Source: Apiospora phragmitis (lineage: Eukaryota; Ascomycota; Sordariomycetes; Amphisphaeriales; Apiosporaceae). Taken from it: a DNA stretch of 64,000 nt. This document shows, piece by piece, positions 43,128 through 54,217 of this stretch. Location of the stretch: assembly GCA_038363925.1 (NCBI GenBank), contig JAQQWL010000002.1:2604001-2668000 (forward strand), written 5' to 3'. Position 1 is the stretch's first letter, and every line of letters begins with the position of its first letter. The position numbers and the translations under genes are program-made. The notes beneath the pieces are model-generated. The model saw nothing but the letters and a program-made list of their open reading frames with translations. It had not been told where the DNA came from and searched no databases.

Positions 43128-45959
43128 ATGAACGCCTTCTCTAATCGAGGGCCGAGTGCCAATGGCTACGATGGAGGAATCCGACCGCTACAGCCGTTGC
43201 GCACAAACCAGGGACCGAAACCAAATCTGCTCGTCGACGGTTATAGGCACGAGGCCGAAAATGGTGATATGAAGCCGCGCTATAATCCTGTAGGACATGC
43301 CCGTCTTGAACCATGCCCGGTGGCCCCCCGACATACTAATTGATTCGCGTAGATGAACCCCGATAGAATGCAAAGCTCGGTGCTTGTAGATCTGAAGGAC
43401 CCCGTACAGGTACATCTGCTTACCGAAACCGCTATACTCGACAGCAAGGAGTACGAGATCCTGTCCCAGGAGGAGGTGGACGACTTGAAGAAACAATGCC
43501 AACTCCTCAATCAGCGGATAGAGAAGACGCGCGCCAGCCTCGCCATCCAGTCCAAATATCGAGATGCTGCCATCTCCATGGCCAGGCTATACTCGCCGAC
43601 CAACCCCAAGCGAGGCCTTCTAGGGAACAGAGCATCTGGGGGCGACGCCGCTCGCGAAGCGGAAGCTGAACGGGAAGCGATACAGAAGAAATGCGAAGAA
43701 TTGGCTTCGGAACTCTGGCAATTAGAGAAGCGTGTGATGGAACCTCAAAGGAGGCTGCTCGAGCACACCGCCGGCATCCTGCAGATGACGCACAAGGTTG
43801 CCAACAAGGGCATATCGACCCCCAAGAATCCCTTGATGAACGGCATACCCGCAAGCCCCGAAAGCATGTTTACCGGCTCAAATGGGAGGAACAGCCTAGA
43901 GCCGCCAGAAGACTTGCTCTTCGACGAAGGAAGCTTATATCAGTCCATCGAGGACATGGCCAACTTTGGCTCTGATCTTCCGAAGAAGAATACCATCGAG
44001 ATTCCCCTGAAATCGCCCGTTCGACAACAAACAAAAGAACTGACGGAGGAGAGTGAACGGTTACGTATCGAAAACATCCAGCTCAAACAAGAAGCCGATT
44101 CTCTAAGGGTAGAGCTGGAGGATCTTAGGGGTCAAGGTACCGGTCAGTGGAAGTTGATAACCGACACAGAAAGCAAACTGGAGATGTATAACGAACAGCT
44201 ACGGGAGCTCGTGAGGAACGCGGATCCGGCCAAGAATAACGCCTACAAAGCGCCTCCTTCTGGCCAGCTAGAACCTGGTGATATGATAGGCAGTCACTTG
44301 GACTACCTGGAGGGGGCGTTGGCAGAGATCAGAAACAGCCTCGGCAAAAGTCCCGGAGCTGTAGAAGCTTTCCAAGCCGCCAACCAGCAGATGCAAGAGC
44401 TTTTGCTGTCGCACGGCAGCGTTGGTTATCCTAGCCCACCTCAAGGGGATGCTGATTTGAACGATCAGTTCGACTACATGCAAGACGGTATCCGCGAGGC
44501 AGGACAATTAATGGACCGAGCTGCGGCGCTTTCGACGGCAGGCTCGGCCGACAAACAAGAGGGGCAGCAAACCGAGGCTGTCCTCATGGGTCTGTGGGAT
44601 ATTATTCAGGCAGGCCTAGCAGACGCCGAGCAGCGCAAGCGCGACCGCAGGAAGACGCGCCTGGACAAGGGTCTCAATGCCGAGGAGGAAGACATGTCCG
44701 ACAACGAGGGCTTCGACCCCAACGAGACTTACTCGCTACAGGCCTTCTCCGCCAAGGTGCAGTGGCTCTTCGCGCAGGCTGCTGGCCTCAAGGATAAGAA
44801 GGCTGTCCTGCAACGGCAGATCAAGCAGCAGCGCGAGCTGAACAACAAGTCGGACGTGGAGAAGGAAGAAGCCATGAAGGCCAAGGACGAAGAGATCGAT
44901 GAGGCGCGTAGTCAATTGGCTCAGGTAGAAAGGGAGGCGGATGACATACGCCGCCAGCTCTCCGAAGCCCTCATGGAGCTCGATACAGCGCATAACAGCC
45001 AGAAGGCGACGAGTGAGGAACAGGATGCAGCCATCAAGGAAGCCACGGAGAAGCTCAAGGAACGCAACGCCAAGATCGCGTCTCTGGAATCCGACAGCCG
45101 GGACATCCAGATGCGCCTGTCAACAGCCGAGGCCAACGTCGCCATCGCCAGGGCGCAGCTCCAAGACGCCAACGAGGCCAAGAGGGAGACGGACAATGCC
45201 ATCGCCGCGAAGGAGGCCGACGTCGCGGCCAAGACGGACGAGCTCAAGTCCAAGCAGAGCGAGATCGACGAGCTGATGGGCATGGTGGCCGAATATAAGA
45301 TGCGCGCGACCATGGCCGAGGCCGAGCTGGACGGCGCCTACGGCAGCCGCCGCGAGCGCGCCCTCGAGGCCGCGAAACTCTACGACAAGGACGGCACCAA
45401 GCAGCTGCAGGCCCGCGTGGACGAGCTGCAGCCCCGCGTCGCCGAGCTCGAGACGGAGCTGCGCGGCACTGTCAAGGACCTCAAAGACATCACCAAGCAG
45501 GCCATCGACGCCGAGGCCAAGATCGCCGACCTCGAGGCCGAGCTCGACAAGTCGTCCCAGCAGGCCCGCCGCGAAAAGGAGGAGCTCCAGGAGGCCCTCG
45601 ACCGCGAGAGGCTCTCCCGCGGCGCCCTGAGCCCCGGCATGCCCCTGTCCCCCGGCGGGTCGCGCGGCAGCTCCATCGTGACGGACTCCTACCGCGAGGC
45701 CCTCCGCACCGAGCGGAAGAAACACGACGAACAACTCAGGGTGAGCACTGACTCTTCTTCCCCCGGTCATCCTGTTTTCCCCCTTTATATATCTGCCTGC
45801 CCCTCGCACCCCTTGCTCCCAAATATTGAAACGTAACAAAAAGCTGACCATTTTACTAAACAGGCCGAGCATGCGAACCGCAGGAAACTCGAAGAGGAGC
45901 TCCGCGCACTCAAGAGAGCCCAAGGCCCCGGCAAGAGCCCCCTCACCCCGCGGGTGTAA
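43128..45959 (+). CDS. Uds1-domain coiled-coil protein (up-regulated during septation)
   Basis: Three exons: 43128-43289, 43353-45740 and 45864-45959, giving 881 residues. The N-terminal part of exon 2 matches the Up-regulated During Septation domain: 'DPVQVHLLTETAILDSKEYE', 'ILSQEEVDDLKKQCQLLNQR', 'SKYRDAAISMARLYSP', 'CEELASELWQLEKRVMEPQR'. From about residue 240 to the end it is almost continuous coiled coil with heptad-like Glu/Lys/Leu spacing ('EIDEARSQLAQVEREADDIR', 'IAKEADVAAKTDELKSKQSE' type segments). A conserved-looking acidic patch with 'ETYSLQAFSAKVQWLFAQAA' lies in the middle. Proteins of this type are found at septa in yeasts and filamentous fungi; exact function is unclear. Splice sites canonical (GTAGGA, GTGAGC donors). 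Intact. Confidence 0.85.
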
Positions 45960-47148
45960 TCTCGGGAGTCTCCCTGGCGCCTTTCAAAGCCACACACCTC
46001 CTTTTGCGGCTATATCAAGACCCTCACGATTGTTACTCACTATATATGACCCACCACAACCTATTGTTATACTCTTTCCACGCTTACTACTACGTCTCTA
46101 GCCTGGTCACCACATACCTACTTGCCAGGTCATCCTCGCCATACATTTATCCTACCTACTTGTTCGCCTGTACAAATTACTTTATCTCTCACGACCAAAA
46201 GCTCCACACCTACCTACTCACCCACATAACTGTTGTGGCTGAGGGCCTATTCGTTTGTGGACATGTGAGCCTATTCACATAGATTGCGCCTGTTCACTTC
46301 TTTTTCTGGCTTCTCTGCTTTTCTGGGTAGACAAGGGTTTCGGAAAAGGGCGTAGGTACCTCCCTTTCTTTCTTGGATAACATGTGGTGATGGCACTTGC
46401 ATTGGTTGGTCTGGGAGGGATGAAGGCCATTGGATCTCTTTATCTTTCTGCTTGTTACCACCATAGTACATATTTGGTTATTCGGGGAGGCGGGGTAAGA
46501 AATGGTTACAGTCGGAGTGGTGCATTGGGCGAGCACGCTTCACATGATGTGTATGTATTTTATGTATTCAAAGAAAGCCGCTATGTTAGGCTGACACATT
46601 GCCCTTGCCCATTGGTACACTGCGTGCCACGTGATCTTGAACATTGAACAGAGTATATATATATATACATTATCGATACATGACTGCTACCCTTAAGAGC
46701 ATTTACACTGCGGACTTGAGATGAAAATAAAAATACTATATTTACATGGCGTATTATTATCAGCACACTTTTGGACACGTTCAGAATTTGTATAGCGTTA
46801 TGGTCTATTATCAATAGTGACTTCGTAGCTAGAAAGCCAATTCCACTACCTGGACGATAAGCGTCCAGGGCTGGGTATCTTAAATCATACGGTATTAGTG
46901 GCCCATCATCCCGAGCCTCAACCCCTCTTTGTACATGATACAGAACCCCCAGCTGACAGGTCCAATTGTGAGTTCGTTGCGTCGTAAAAGCGATGGTACC
47001 TTTCCTTCATCCCCGCCCATCAAAGTCCATGCATGAAAAACCAATATCATTATGTCATCCGTCATTGCCTTGCGCGCCAAATATGTTGTATGTGTAGAAA
47101 CGAAAAGCTCGTAACGTCTTCGAAGGAATCAGAAAGCAATCGACGATC
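45960..47148. other. Convergent intergenic region, no gene seen
   Basis: 3' flanks of the Uds1 and CFEM genes. Contains a short (TA)n run near 46653-46664 and only short unsupported frames. Confidence 0.5.
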
Positions 47149-48202
47149 TTAGAGCATGAGCAGACCGAAACCGGCAGCGGCAAGGAAAGCACCAGCCGGG
47201 GCAACCGTCTTCATGGCAGCGGGGTTGGAAGTGCTAGAGGGAGCCTGGTCGTTGGTTGGGGCGGATGACTCAGCCTGGGTCTTGGTGGTGAATGTGCTAC
47301 CACCGCTGGTGACAGTGGTATCAACCTCGGAGGCGGAGGCGCTGGAGATAACGGAAGCAGATCCGGACTGGGTCTCAGAAGGGTTTGCGTTGCTGCTGCC
47401 GCTGGGAGTGCTGAAGATGGTGGATTGGCCCATGGTGGAGGTGATGGTTGAACCATCAGTCACGATGGTGGTCAGAACGTCCTGGGTGCTAATAGGGACA
47501 GGGACGCCGCCAAAGATGGTGGTCTGTCCAACTGTGGTGGGGATGGCTGATCCGTCAGAGGTGATCGTGGAGAGGATGTCAGATGTCGTCACCGCACTCT
47601 GAGAACCCGAAGCAGCTGCCGAGCCAGACTGAGAGCTCTATCGGGTTTGTTAGTACATCATAGAAGACATCATAGAAGCAGAGAAGGTAAGTCCGAGGAG
47701 TGGTCACATACGCTAGGGTTGGCGCCGGTGGCAGTAACCGTGGTAGTGGCGGAGGGGTTGGTGCCAGTGACAGAGCCAGCAATGCCTTCGATGTCAATAC
47801 CAACGGAGGCGCACTGGTTCTTGCCAAACACCTTGACGGCGTTGGCATCCTCGGGCTTGGGGCAGGCTTGATCTGAGCAGTCTCTAACGCCGTAGATGAA
47901 GTTCTTGTTGGAGCACAGGCAGCGCCAATCACCGTTGCCGCAGTTGAAGTCGGAGGCCTGGTTCACCATGTTGGGAATACAGACAGTCTATATCAAAGAA
48001 TAGTCAGCACCCTATGTGCAAGGACGGCCTCACATGCTCCGGTTCGGTCAGGGACTAGATGTCCTAGTCAAGAGGACCAGTGTAGGTAGAACATGCTTGG
48101 CGAGTACGGGGATATACTTACACCACACTGAGGAAAGTCACCAGGCAGCGCCTGGGCCGAAACAAGGGCGGAAGCACCCAGGATCATAATAGCACTCTTC
48201 AT
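47149..48202 (-). CDS. CFEM-domain GPI-anchored cell-wall protein
   Basis: Surface protein of the CFEM family, members of which bind haem or act in adhesion and host interaction. Three exons: 48122-48202, 47712-47987 and 47149-47637, all joined in phase 0; 281 residues. Signal peptide 'MKSAIMILGASALVSAQALP'. The CFEM module has eight cysteines: 'GDFPQCG', 'TVCIPNMVNQ', 'FNCGNGDWRCLCSNKNFIYG', 'RDCSDQACPKPEDANAV', 'GKNQCASVGI', with the Asp in CGNGDWRCLC at the position of the axial haem ligand in known structures. A Ser/Thr-rich stalk follows with two imperfect repeats of about 28 residues ('SDILSTITSDGSAIPTTVGQ' and 'QDVLTTIVTDGSTITSTMGQ'). It ends in a GPI signal 'AAMKTVAPAGAFLAAAGFGL'. Intact. 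Confidence 0.92.
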
Positions 48203-51200
48203 CTTGGCTGGTTTTGATTGAGTCGAGAAATCTGTTGACGAGGACGTGTGAGTATTGTACGTATGTGTTTAGTCTCAACAAGAAAATAATGCTCGAAATG
48301 TTGCCAAAAGGACAAGATAGGCGAGAAGGCCTGTTCTGCAGAGAAACTTGGGATTGTTGTTGCTGATGTTGGGTTGAGAACGATGAAAGTCTGAAAGTTG
48401 GGGTGTGATGTGGAAGAAGAAGAAACTTGGGAGAAGGGAGGGAGGGAAATTGGGAATTCAAATGGGCCTGATTGCAGATATTTGTCTTGGGTTGGACGTT
48501 ACTGGGAAGTCTGGGGAGGACAAGAAGAAGTAGGGAAGGTGCGATGATTGGCGTGAGGGTTTTGATAGATGAGATGATGTGTACAGAGGCCGTCTCAGAT
48601 TTCTCGCAGCAGGTGCAACTGCCAGAGGCTGGAGTCCTGATGAGAGTACATGTGCAGGTGTGATGTGTAATGGCAACATGGGTTGGAAGGGTTTGAAGGG
48701 TCTAGGGGACGGAGGGAGGGAAGGAAGGGGCCGGCAACAACAACACTTGAAGCCACACGTCCCATCCCGTGTTTCTGAAAGCTGCAGCCCCGTTCCGGCA
48801 AGCAGTGACCGAGTGAGTAACAATGTTGACTTACATCTCTTGATGATTAGTTGGAGTATTAGGTAAGTAGGTTGGATAGTATTAGAGGCAGGCTTGAAGA
48901 GCTGGTGAGTAATCTTGACCTGGTGTGGTTGAGTTGAGTCCAGGTTAGAGGAAGGGAGGGCAGCAGGCCATTATATAATCCCATCTCCATCAACATCGGC
49001 AAGCTGGCAAGCGGTGTTCCTTGGTCCTGCAACTCAATTCAAGCTTGTTCTACAGACCGACGATGCAGACCTACTACGTAAGTCGTGTATTGATTGCCCT
49101 TTTTTCCATGGCAGCTTGTCATTCGCTAGTATTGATTTGCAGCCGCTAGCAGCACGTCTTGGTATTCGCACCAAGGCACCAACCTCCCTCCCCACTTGCT
49201 CCAGGCTCTGCAGCTCTGCCCCCTGTCCTTTCCCCCCAGGACACCCCATATCCCTGGCTAGCATCTGGGCATCGACCTTTCTTGCTAAGAATTGTCACTT
49301 CACATCAGGATCGTTTAAGTTTGTTTCCCGCCTGCCCGAGCTCAATAGATGGCAGATGGCTGGATGGCTGCACTGTAGCCTACCCGCCGTTCATCTTAAC
49401 TTACCATTGCTGAGCTCATTGTGGGGAGTTGTGACCCGTTTTCCGTTTCTTGGGAATCGAAGCTACAGTACGACAGGAACTACGGTACATCACCTCTGGC
49501 GGGCCCGGCTCGCTCAGGTTAGTCGGTGTCTTGGAGAAAGAATATATGCACATGGGCCATGATATCAACCAGAAGTGATCCATTGACTGCTGTCCGGCTT
49601 GGCGCCATCAAAGGCAGATCTACGATTCTACGGTTGCGACGGCTCCAACGGAGAGTCAACAGCGCTGAAAGAAGAAAACACACCAACGTCAACCAATCTA
49701 CATACTACTGCTGGAACCAGCCTTGTTTCCTTCTTCGAGCTGCACGACGTAAGGTTGATAATGTCTGCAAGTGACTGTTTCAACTACGGAGGATACAGCT
49801 AAGGTTGGGCCTTGTCTTTTCCCCAGCCCCGGTCGCCTACCGCCTAACAACATGCTGTAATCGCGAATCGCATTGACAGTTCAACCGTCCTAATCAATAA
49901 GATTTGCTCAACCGATGGCATGTACGGATACGTACGACTAAACCTATGCCCCTGCCATTTCCCGTCCATGATATCCTGTTTTATACCTTGCCTAGCTCGG
50001 ATGGACATCGAGTTGTGCTACCGAGCTCATCTTTGATCATCCAAGCTCACCTTCCCGACTGACGTCTTCTAATTTTATGCGGCATGGACCAGCAAATTCA
50101 TTGGTTGTCTTCATCATCAGCTTCAATTGCAGTGTTTCTCCTACCTGACTGAAGATAGATGGGACACATGCAATTACGGCTGGTGTGCAGCATGTTTCAC
50201 GGAAGATCGGTTTCAAACCATCGCCCGCGCCTGCAGGCCCAGCTGTATGTATGTACATTCTTTGCCTTGATGGGTCACAGACTGCATGGCAACAGGGCCC
50301 GTTGCTTTCTGTTTCCATGGAGTTTATCGGATGACAATCCATACGATGGATAGACCTTGGATGGAGAAAACAGTGACGGGCCGGCACCGTCCACCGACTT
50401 TCCCACGAAAGCTACCCAAAAACAAGGCACGGCAGTACCACTGGTCAATTTTCTTCTTCTGGAAGAACGCATCGCAAGGGTTGAAGTCCAGAAGTCAAGA
50501 TTTGACGATCGAAGTGGCTGGAGCTTGGTTGTTGGCAATAGCTCATTGGTCAGCGGGTCCTGCGAAGCCACTTGCTAAGTTGGGCCTGGCGCAATATTTT
50601 CCAAAAGTTCAATTATGGGGGCAGCCAACCAGAGAAGAAAAAACCGGGAAACAAGACCTTTGGAGAATCAGTGACGTGGATCGACAGGCTGTCCCACAGG
50701 TGGTTGGCATGGAAACATCCATCACAGCATTGTAGGTGAAAGTTGTGACCAGCACCCATGTTGCATCAATTCTAATCACCAATCAATGATGGCACGTACC
50801 AGCCACACCAACAACCATGAATACGTCTTCCAACACATGTTCAGAATGACTAGGACGAGGTCGTAGGCAGTCAGTCCTGTATGTTTCCTGACATGTCAAC
50901 ACTTCCAACAAGGCAGGCCAACCTGCACTCGTAGGTAAGTACATATGTACATCCATACACTTACTTGCCTATCAATCAATAGGGGTGAATATCAACAATT
51001 TGGGGCTGACAGCTGGCGCAGCCGCAAGTGTGGTGCGGGTGCCATCGGTGGAATCCGCACTGATGTCATCTGCTTGCCAGATCGGGAACTTGTCAGTTAC
51101 ATCGAGACTGTACCTCCCCACCTAAAGCAATCCCTGTGGCCATGCTCGGCCATCCTGGCTGGAGATCTCTCCAATCTCTCGACGCTATGCAGCTTGATCC

Positions 51201-51257
51201 CAGAATGAAGATGGAGCCAGTCGGTGCCAACCGCCTTCATTCACGTTTTCATGCATA
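48203..51257. other. Gene-poor region, left part
   Basis: Three kb upstream of the CFEM gene with G-rich then mixed composition. Open frames such as 49014-49562 have no ATG start and no domain. No supported gene. Confidence 0.4.
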
Positions 51258-51303
51258 CAGCACAGCACAGCACAGCAAAGCACAGCACAGCACAGCACAG
51301 CAC
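51258..51303. repeat. Pentanucleotide (CACAG)n microsatellite
   Basis: About nine units of ACAGC/CACAG with one imperfect copy (CAAAG), just left of the MITE. Confidence 0.9.
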
Positions 51304-51340
51304 ACTGGAGAGTGGACTGTAAGCAGAGCATGTCTACTTG

Positions 51341-51516
51341 TACAGTACGTGCTCGAAAATATTAACCCCTCTGCGAGCACGCTAAAACAGTGCACGGGGA
51401 GACTAGACCTATAGCGATAAAAACTTCTGATTTTATGTGAGAAAAATCCTGAGATGGTATACCTGAATAGGCGTAGTGTGAGGCAGGGGGGTTAATATTT
51501 TCGAGCACGTACTGTA
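51341..51516. mobile_element. Short inverted-repeat element (MITE), pogo/Fot1-like
   Basis: Two perfect 27-bp terminal inverted repeats: left 51343-51369 starts CAGTACGTGCTCGAAAATAT, right 51488-51514 is its exact reverse complement. Both are flanked by TA (51341-51342 and 51515-51516), the target duplicated by Tc1/mariner/pogo transposases. The element is 172 bp between the TAs and carries no coding capacity. CAGT at the tip and TAATATTaaCCCC-type inner ends resemble fungal pogo/Fot1 termini. It must have been moved by a transposase encoded elsewhere. Confidence 0.9.
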
Positions 51517-51519
51517 CAT

Positions 51520-54217
51520 AGGAGTAAAGTTGGGTGATCGCGGAAACTATGGCTAGCAGCTGAATGTCGAGTTCCCCATTGGCTCAGCTCAACCACCAGA
51601 GTCGATTTCCGAGTGACGAAAGAGCCCCCCTCCCCTCGGCCCCTCCGCCATTCTCTTTGGCAGAACAAGGCACAAGGTTCAGCTTGCAATCAGGCAGTCG
51701 ACCATTTTACTTTCTGCCCAATCCAATGTAGGTACGCCTCTCCCCGCAGCCCGTGGCTGGTACAGACTACAGTAACTTTGTTTCCTCTCTGACAAAGGTC
51801 CAGATCTCTACCGTTCCCGACATGTTTCCGTCCATCGGCCTATGAACCTCAAAAGTCTATCAGAAATAGTTGAGCATCGCCTGGACAACGACTACTGACT
51901 ACTACAAGGATGCCACCAAACCATGTTCGTCCTCGTTGTGTGTGAATACTTACTCAACTTCCTCCAACTCGGTGTGAATCTTTTGTCTTTCTAGCGCGAA
52001 AATGACGAGATCGACGAAAACACCCACCGCAACTCCAGGATAGTCACATCAAGTAGTGATCAATGGTTGAGTTGTTGCTACTAATGCTGGCTTACGTACA
52101 GCCAGACATCTGGCTCACAACAGATGCCGGCTAATGACAGCAGAGGCCTCCGTTCGCAAATTTGCTTTGTTGCCCTCTTTCTGAGGCAGAGAAGGACGGG
52201 GAGTTGCTGCATTCTCGTTAGGTGAAACCTGCCTGGGCGTATGCAAACGGCGGCCGGTATAACAGGACCCAATTGGTTTTCCCCGCTTGCCCGATGGATG
52301 TGTTCCCACGGCCTCCAGCGATTACGACGCCCTTGAGGGGTCCTTGAGGGAAAACAATTACTCTTCATTCCATGGGCGAACGTTGATCTACAACTGCCAA
52401 AACCCGACGGTGCCTGGGTTCGACACGGGCTGTTATTTCGTCCACCAGGTTTTCTACCAAGCCCGGTTCGATTAAGGATTGTCTCAATGGGATTTAACTG
52501 TGTATCGACATGGCCGAGTTGCCAATCATATTTTAGGCATGACATCTTAATGGCGACCGAAAGCTATTGTCCGACTTTGATGTTTCATTGCCTATCACAA
52601 AGAAGTTTAGCTGCCTGGGTGGCTATTTTTCTCCCTTGACCATGCCGACCCTGTTAGGTGGCGAGGCCTCGTAATATTGGATAGATCCGAATGCATTGTC
52701 GGTATACACAGATACAGCCCAGTCCAATAGCACAGGTTACGTTACTCACCGCGTTACCTTGGTCCGGCCACCGCCTTGGAGGAGCGCCTGCTAAGGATCG
52801 CCGCGGGAGCCTATCGTTTTCTGTGTAACCATATGCCATCTCGATATCCACTTCGACGTCGTTCAAAGGAAATTTGACCGCCTTATTTGTGGTCGCAGCA
52901 AATTTCGGCAGGCGTGTAAGTGTACAGTATAGGGGCCGTAGCGTATGGTTTCTTGTCACTTGCCTGCCTACGGCTAACCCCTGGTGTTTGCGGGACATAA
53001 TCTACAGCCTCCTTCTGAGGGCCCTGAAACGGCTACAGTATTATAATCTTGAGTCGCAGGAAATGTTGTGTCGCTGCAATCTCTATAGGGTGAGGGGAAC
53101 GGGTGTACTTTGCCATGGAGACATTCAGAGCAGAATGCATCTTCACGTGACTACCCTGTCTCGCCGAGTTCATTTGGGATGCGAGTACAAGGCCATCAGC
53201 TCTGCAGATCGAGCGTGAGGACATTTTTCTGTGTGGAACATTCGTGTCTCGCACTTGGACTCTTCACTTTGGTGGTTCCACGAAGCTGGTTTGTTCTAGA
53301 AGCTCAGCCCCCGACCCAGCCCCTGACCTAGCTTAGCCCACATGTTGGCTCTTGGTACTCCGTAGGAGGACAATGTTAAAGATCTACGCAACAACATTCG
53401 GGCTCCTGGGTTGGAGGCCCTCTGACAGTGCTTTCTTCTGTTGCCACCCACACCCCCTTTTCAATCCAGCAACACGTGGCGGGCGTGAGACTAGCGGCAT
53501 CAAAAATCTCTGAAGTAGCTGTTGAAGCCGTCAATGCTTGTTTGGTACATATCGAGGCCTGTAAAACCCCTCTTTGGATTTAGTTCTAAGCACCACAGCA
53601 GCTGGGGACAAGTACACAACACTGCGTACATGATTCTTACCATTTATTCCCCGTGATGCTGCTATTAGACTACTGGCTTGAGGTAGGAAAACAACTGTCT
53701 AGTGGTAGCACCCTTATTCTTTTTGGTGCCATAGTCTTGACTCCCTGATGATTACTACGGCCTGAAGAGCAAGCTAAGCCGAGTAAGGGTTACTTGGAAA
53801 ACACAGTAATAGAAATCCCAAACAGATGTCACGAGACAGTGATTGCTTAAATATTTGTTCATTGAGCTCGCAAGCCGCCCTGCCACCATGCCCGTGAGAA
53901 GCACTGCGGCAGGCCAAGGACTGACTATACGAAAATACAGGGGACCCAATTCGTCCAAGGCCTGCGAGTGTATCTCTACCGTAGAAAAAACCAAACGCAA
54001 AATGGGAAACATGAAACCTTATCCATAATACAATGCATCGATACGTCAACGTTCAGTACCTTCCCGCTAGGGAGACCTCGCACATAGACAACCCCCAAGA
54101 GCCATCGGGGCCGTAAGGGGGTTGGCAGTAAACCAAATCCCAAAACATTATGTATATCCATCATCAGCCGTCTCATATCGTCATCTCTTCCGAAACCTGA
54201 TCGTTGCTGTACAGCGC
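51520..54217. other. Gene-poor region, right part
   Basis: 2.7 kb between the MITE and the RNR1 stop. Scattered short frames without recognisable domains; no RNA gene or further inverted repeat found by eye. Confidence 0.4.

Noticed and set aside
45120..45923. 267-codon minus-strand frame in the Uds1 gene
   Set aside because: Leu/Gly/Arg-rich antisense of a coiled coil, and it crosses the last exon junction.
49014..49562. 182-codon plus-strand frame in the gene-poor region
   Set aside because: Begins with GTG, has no ATG near its start and no recognisable domain.
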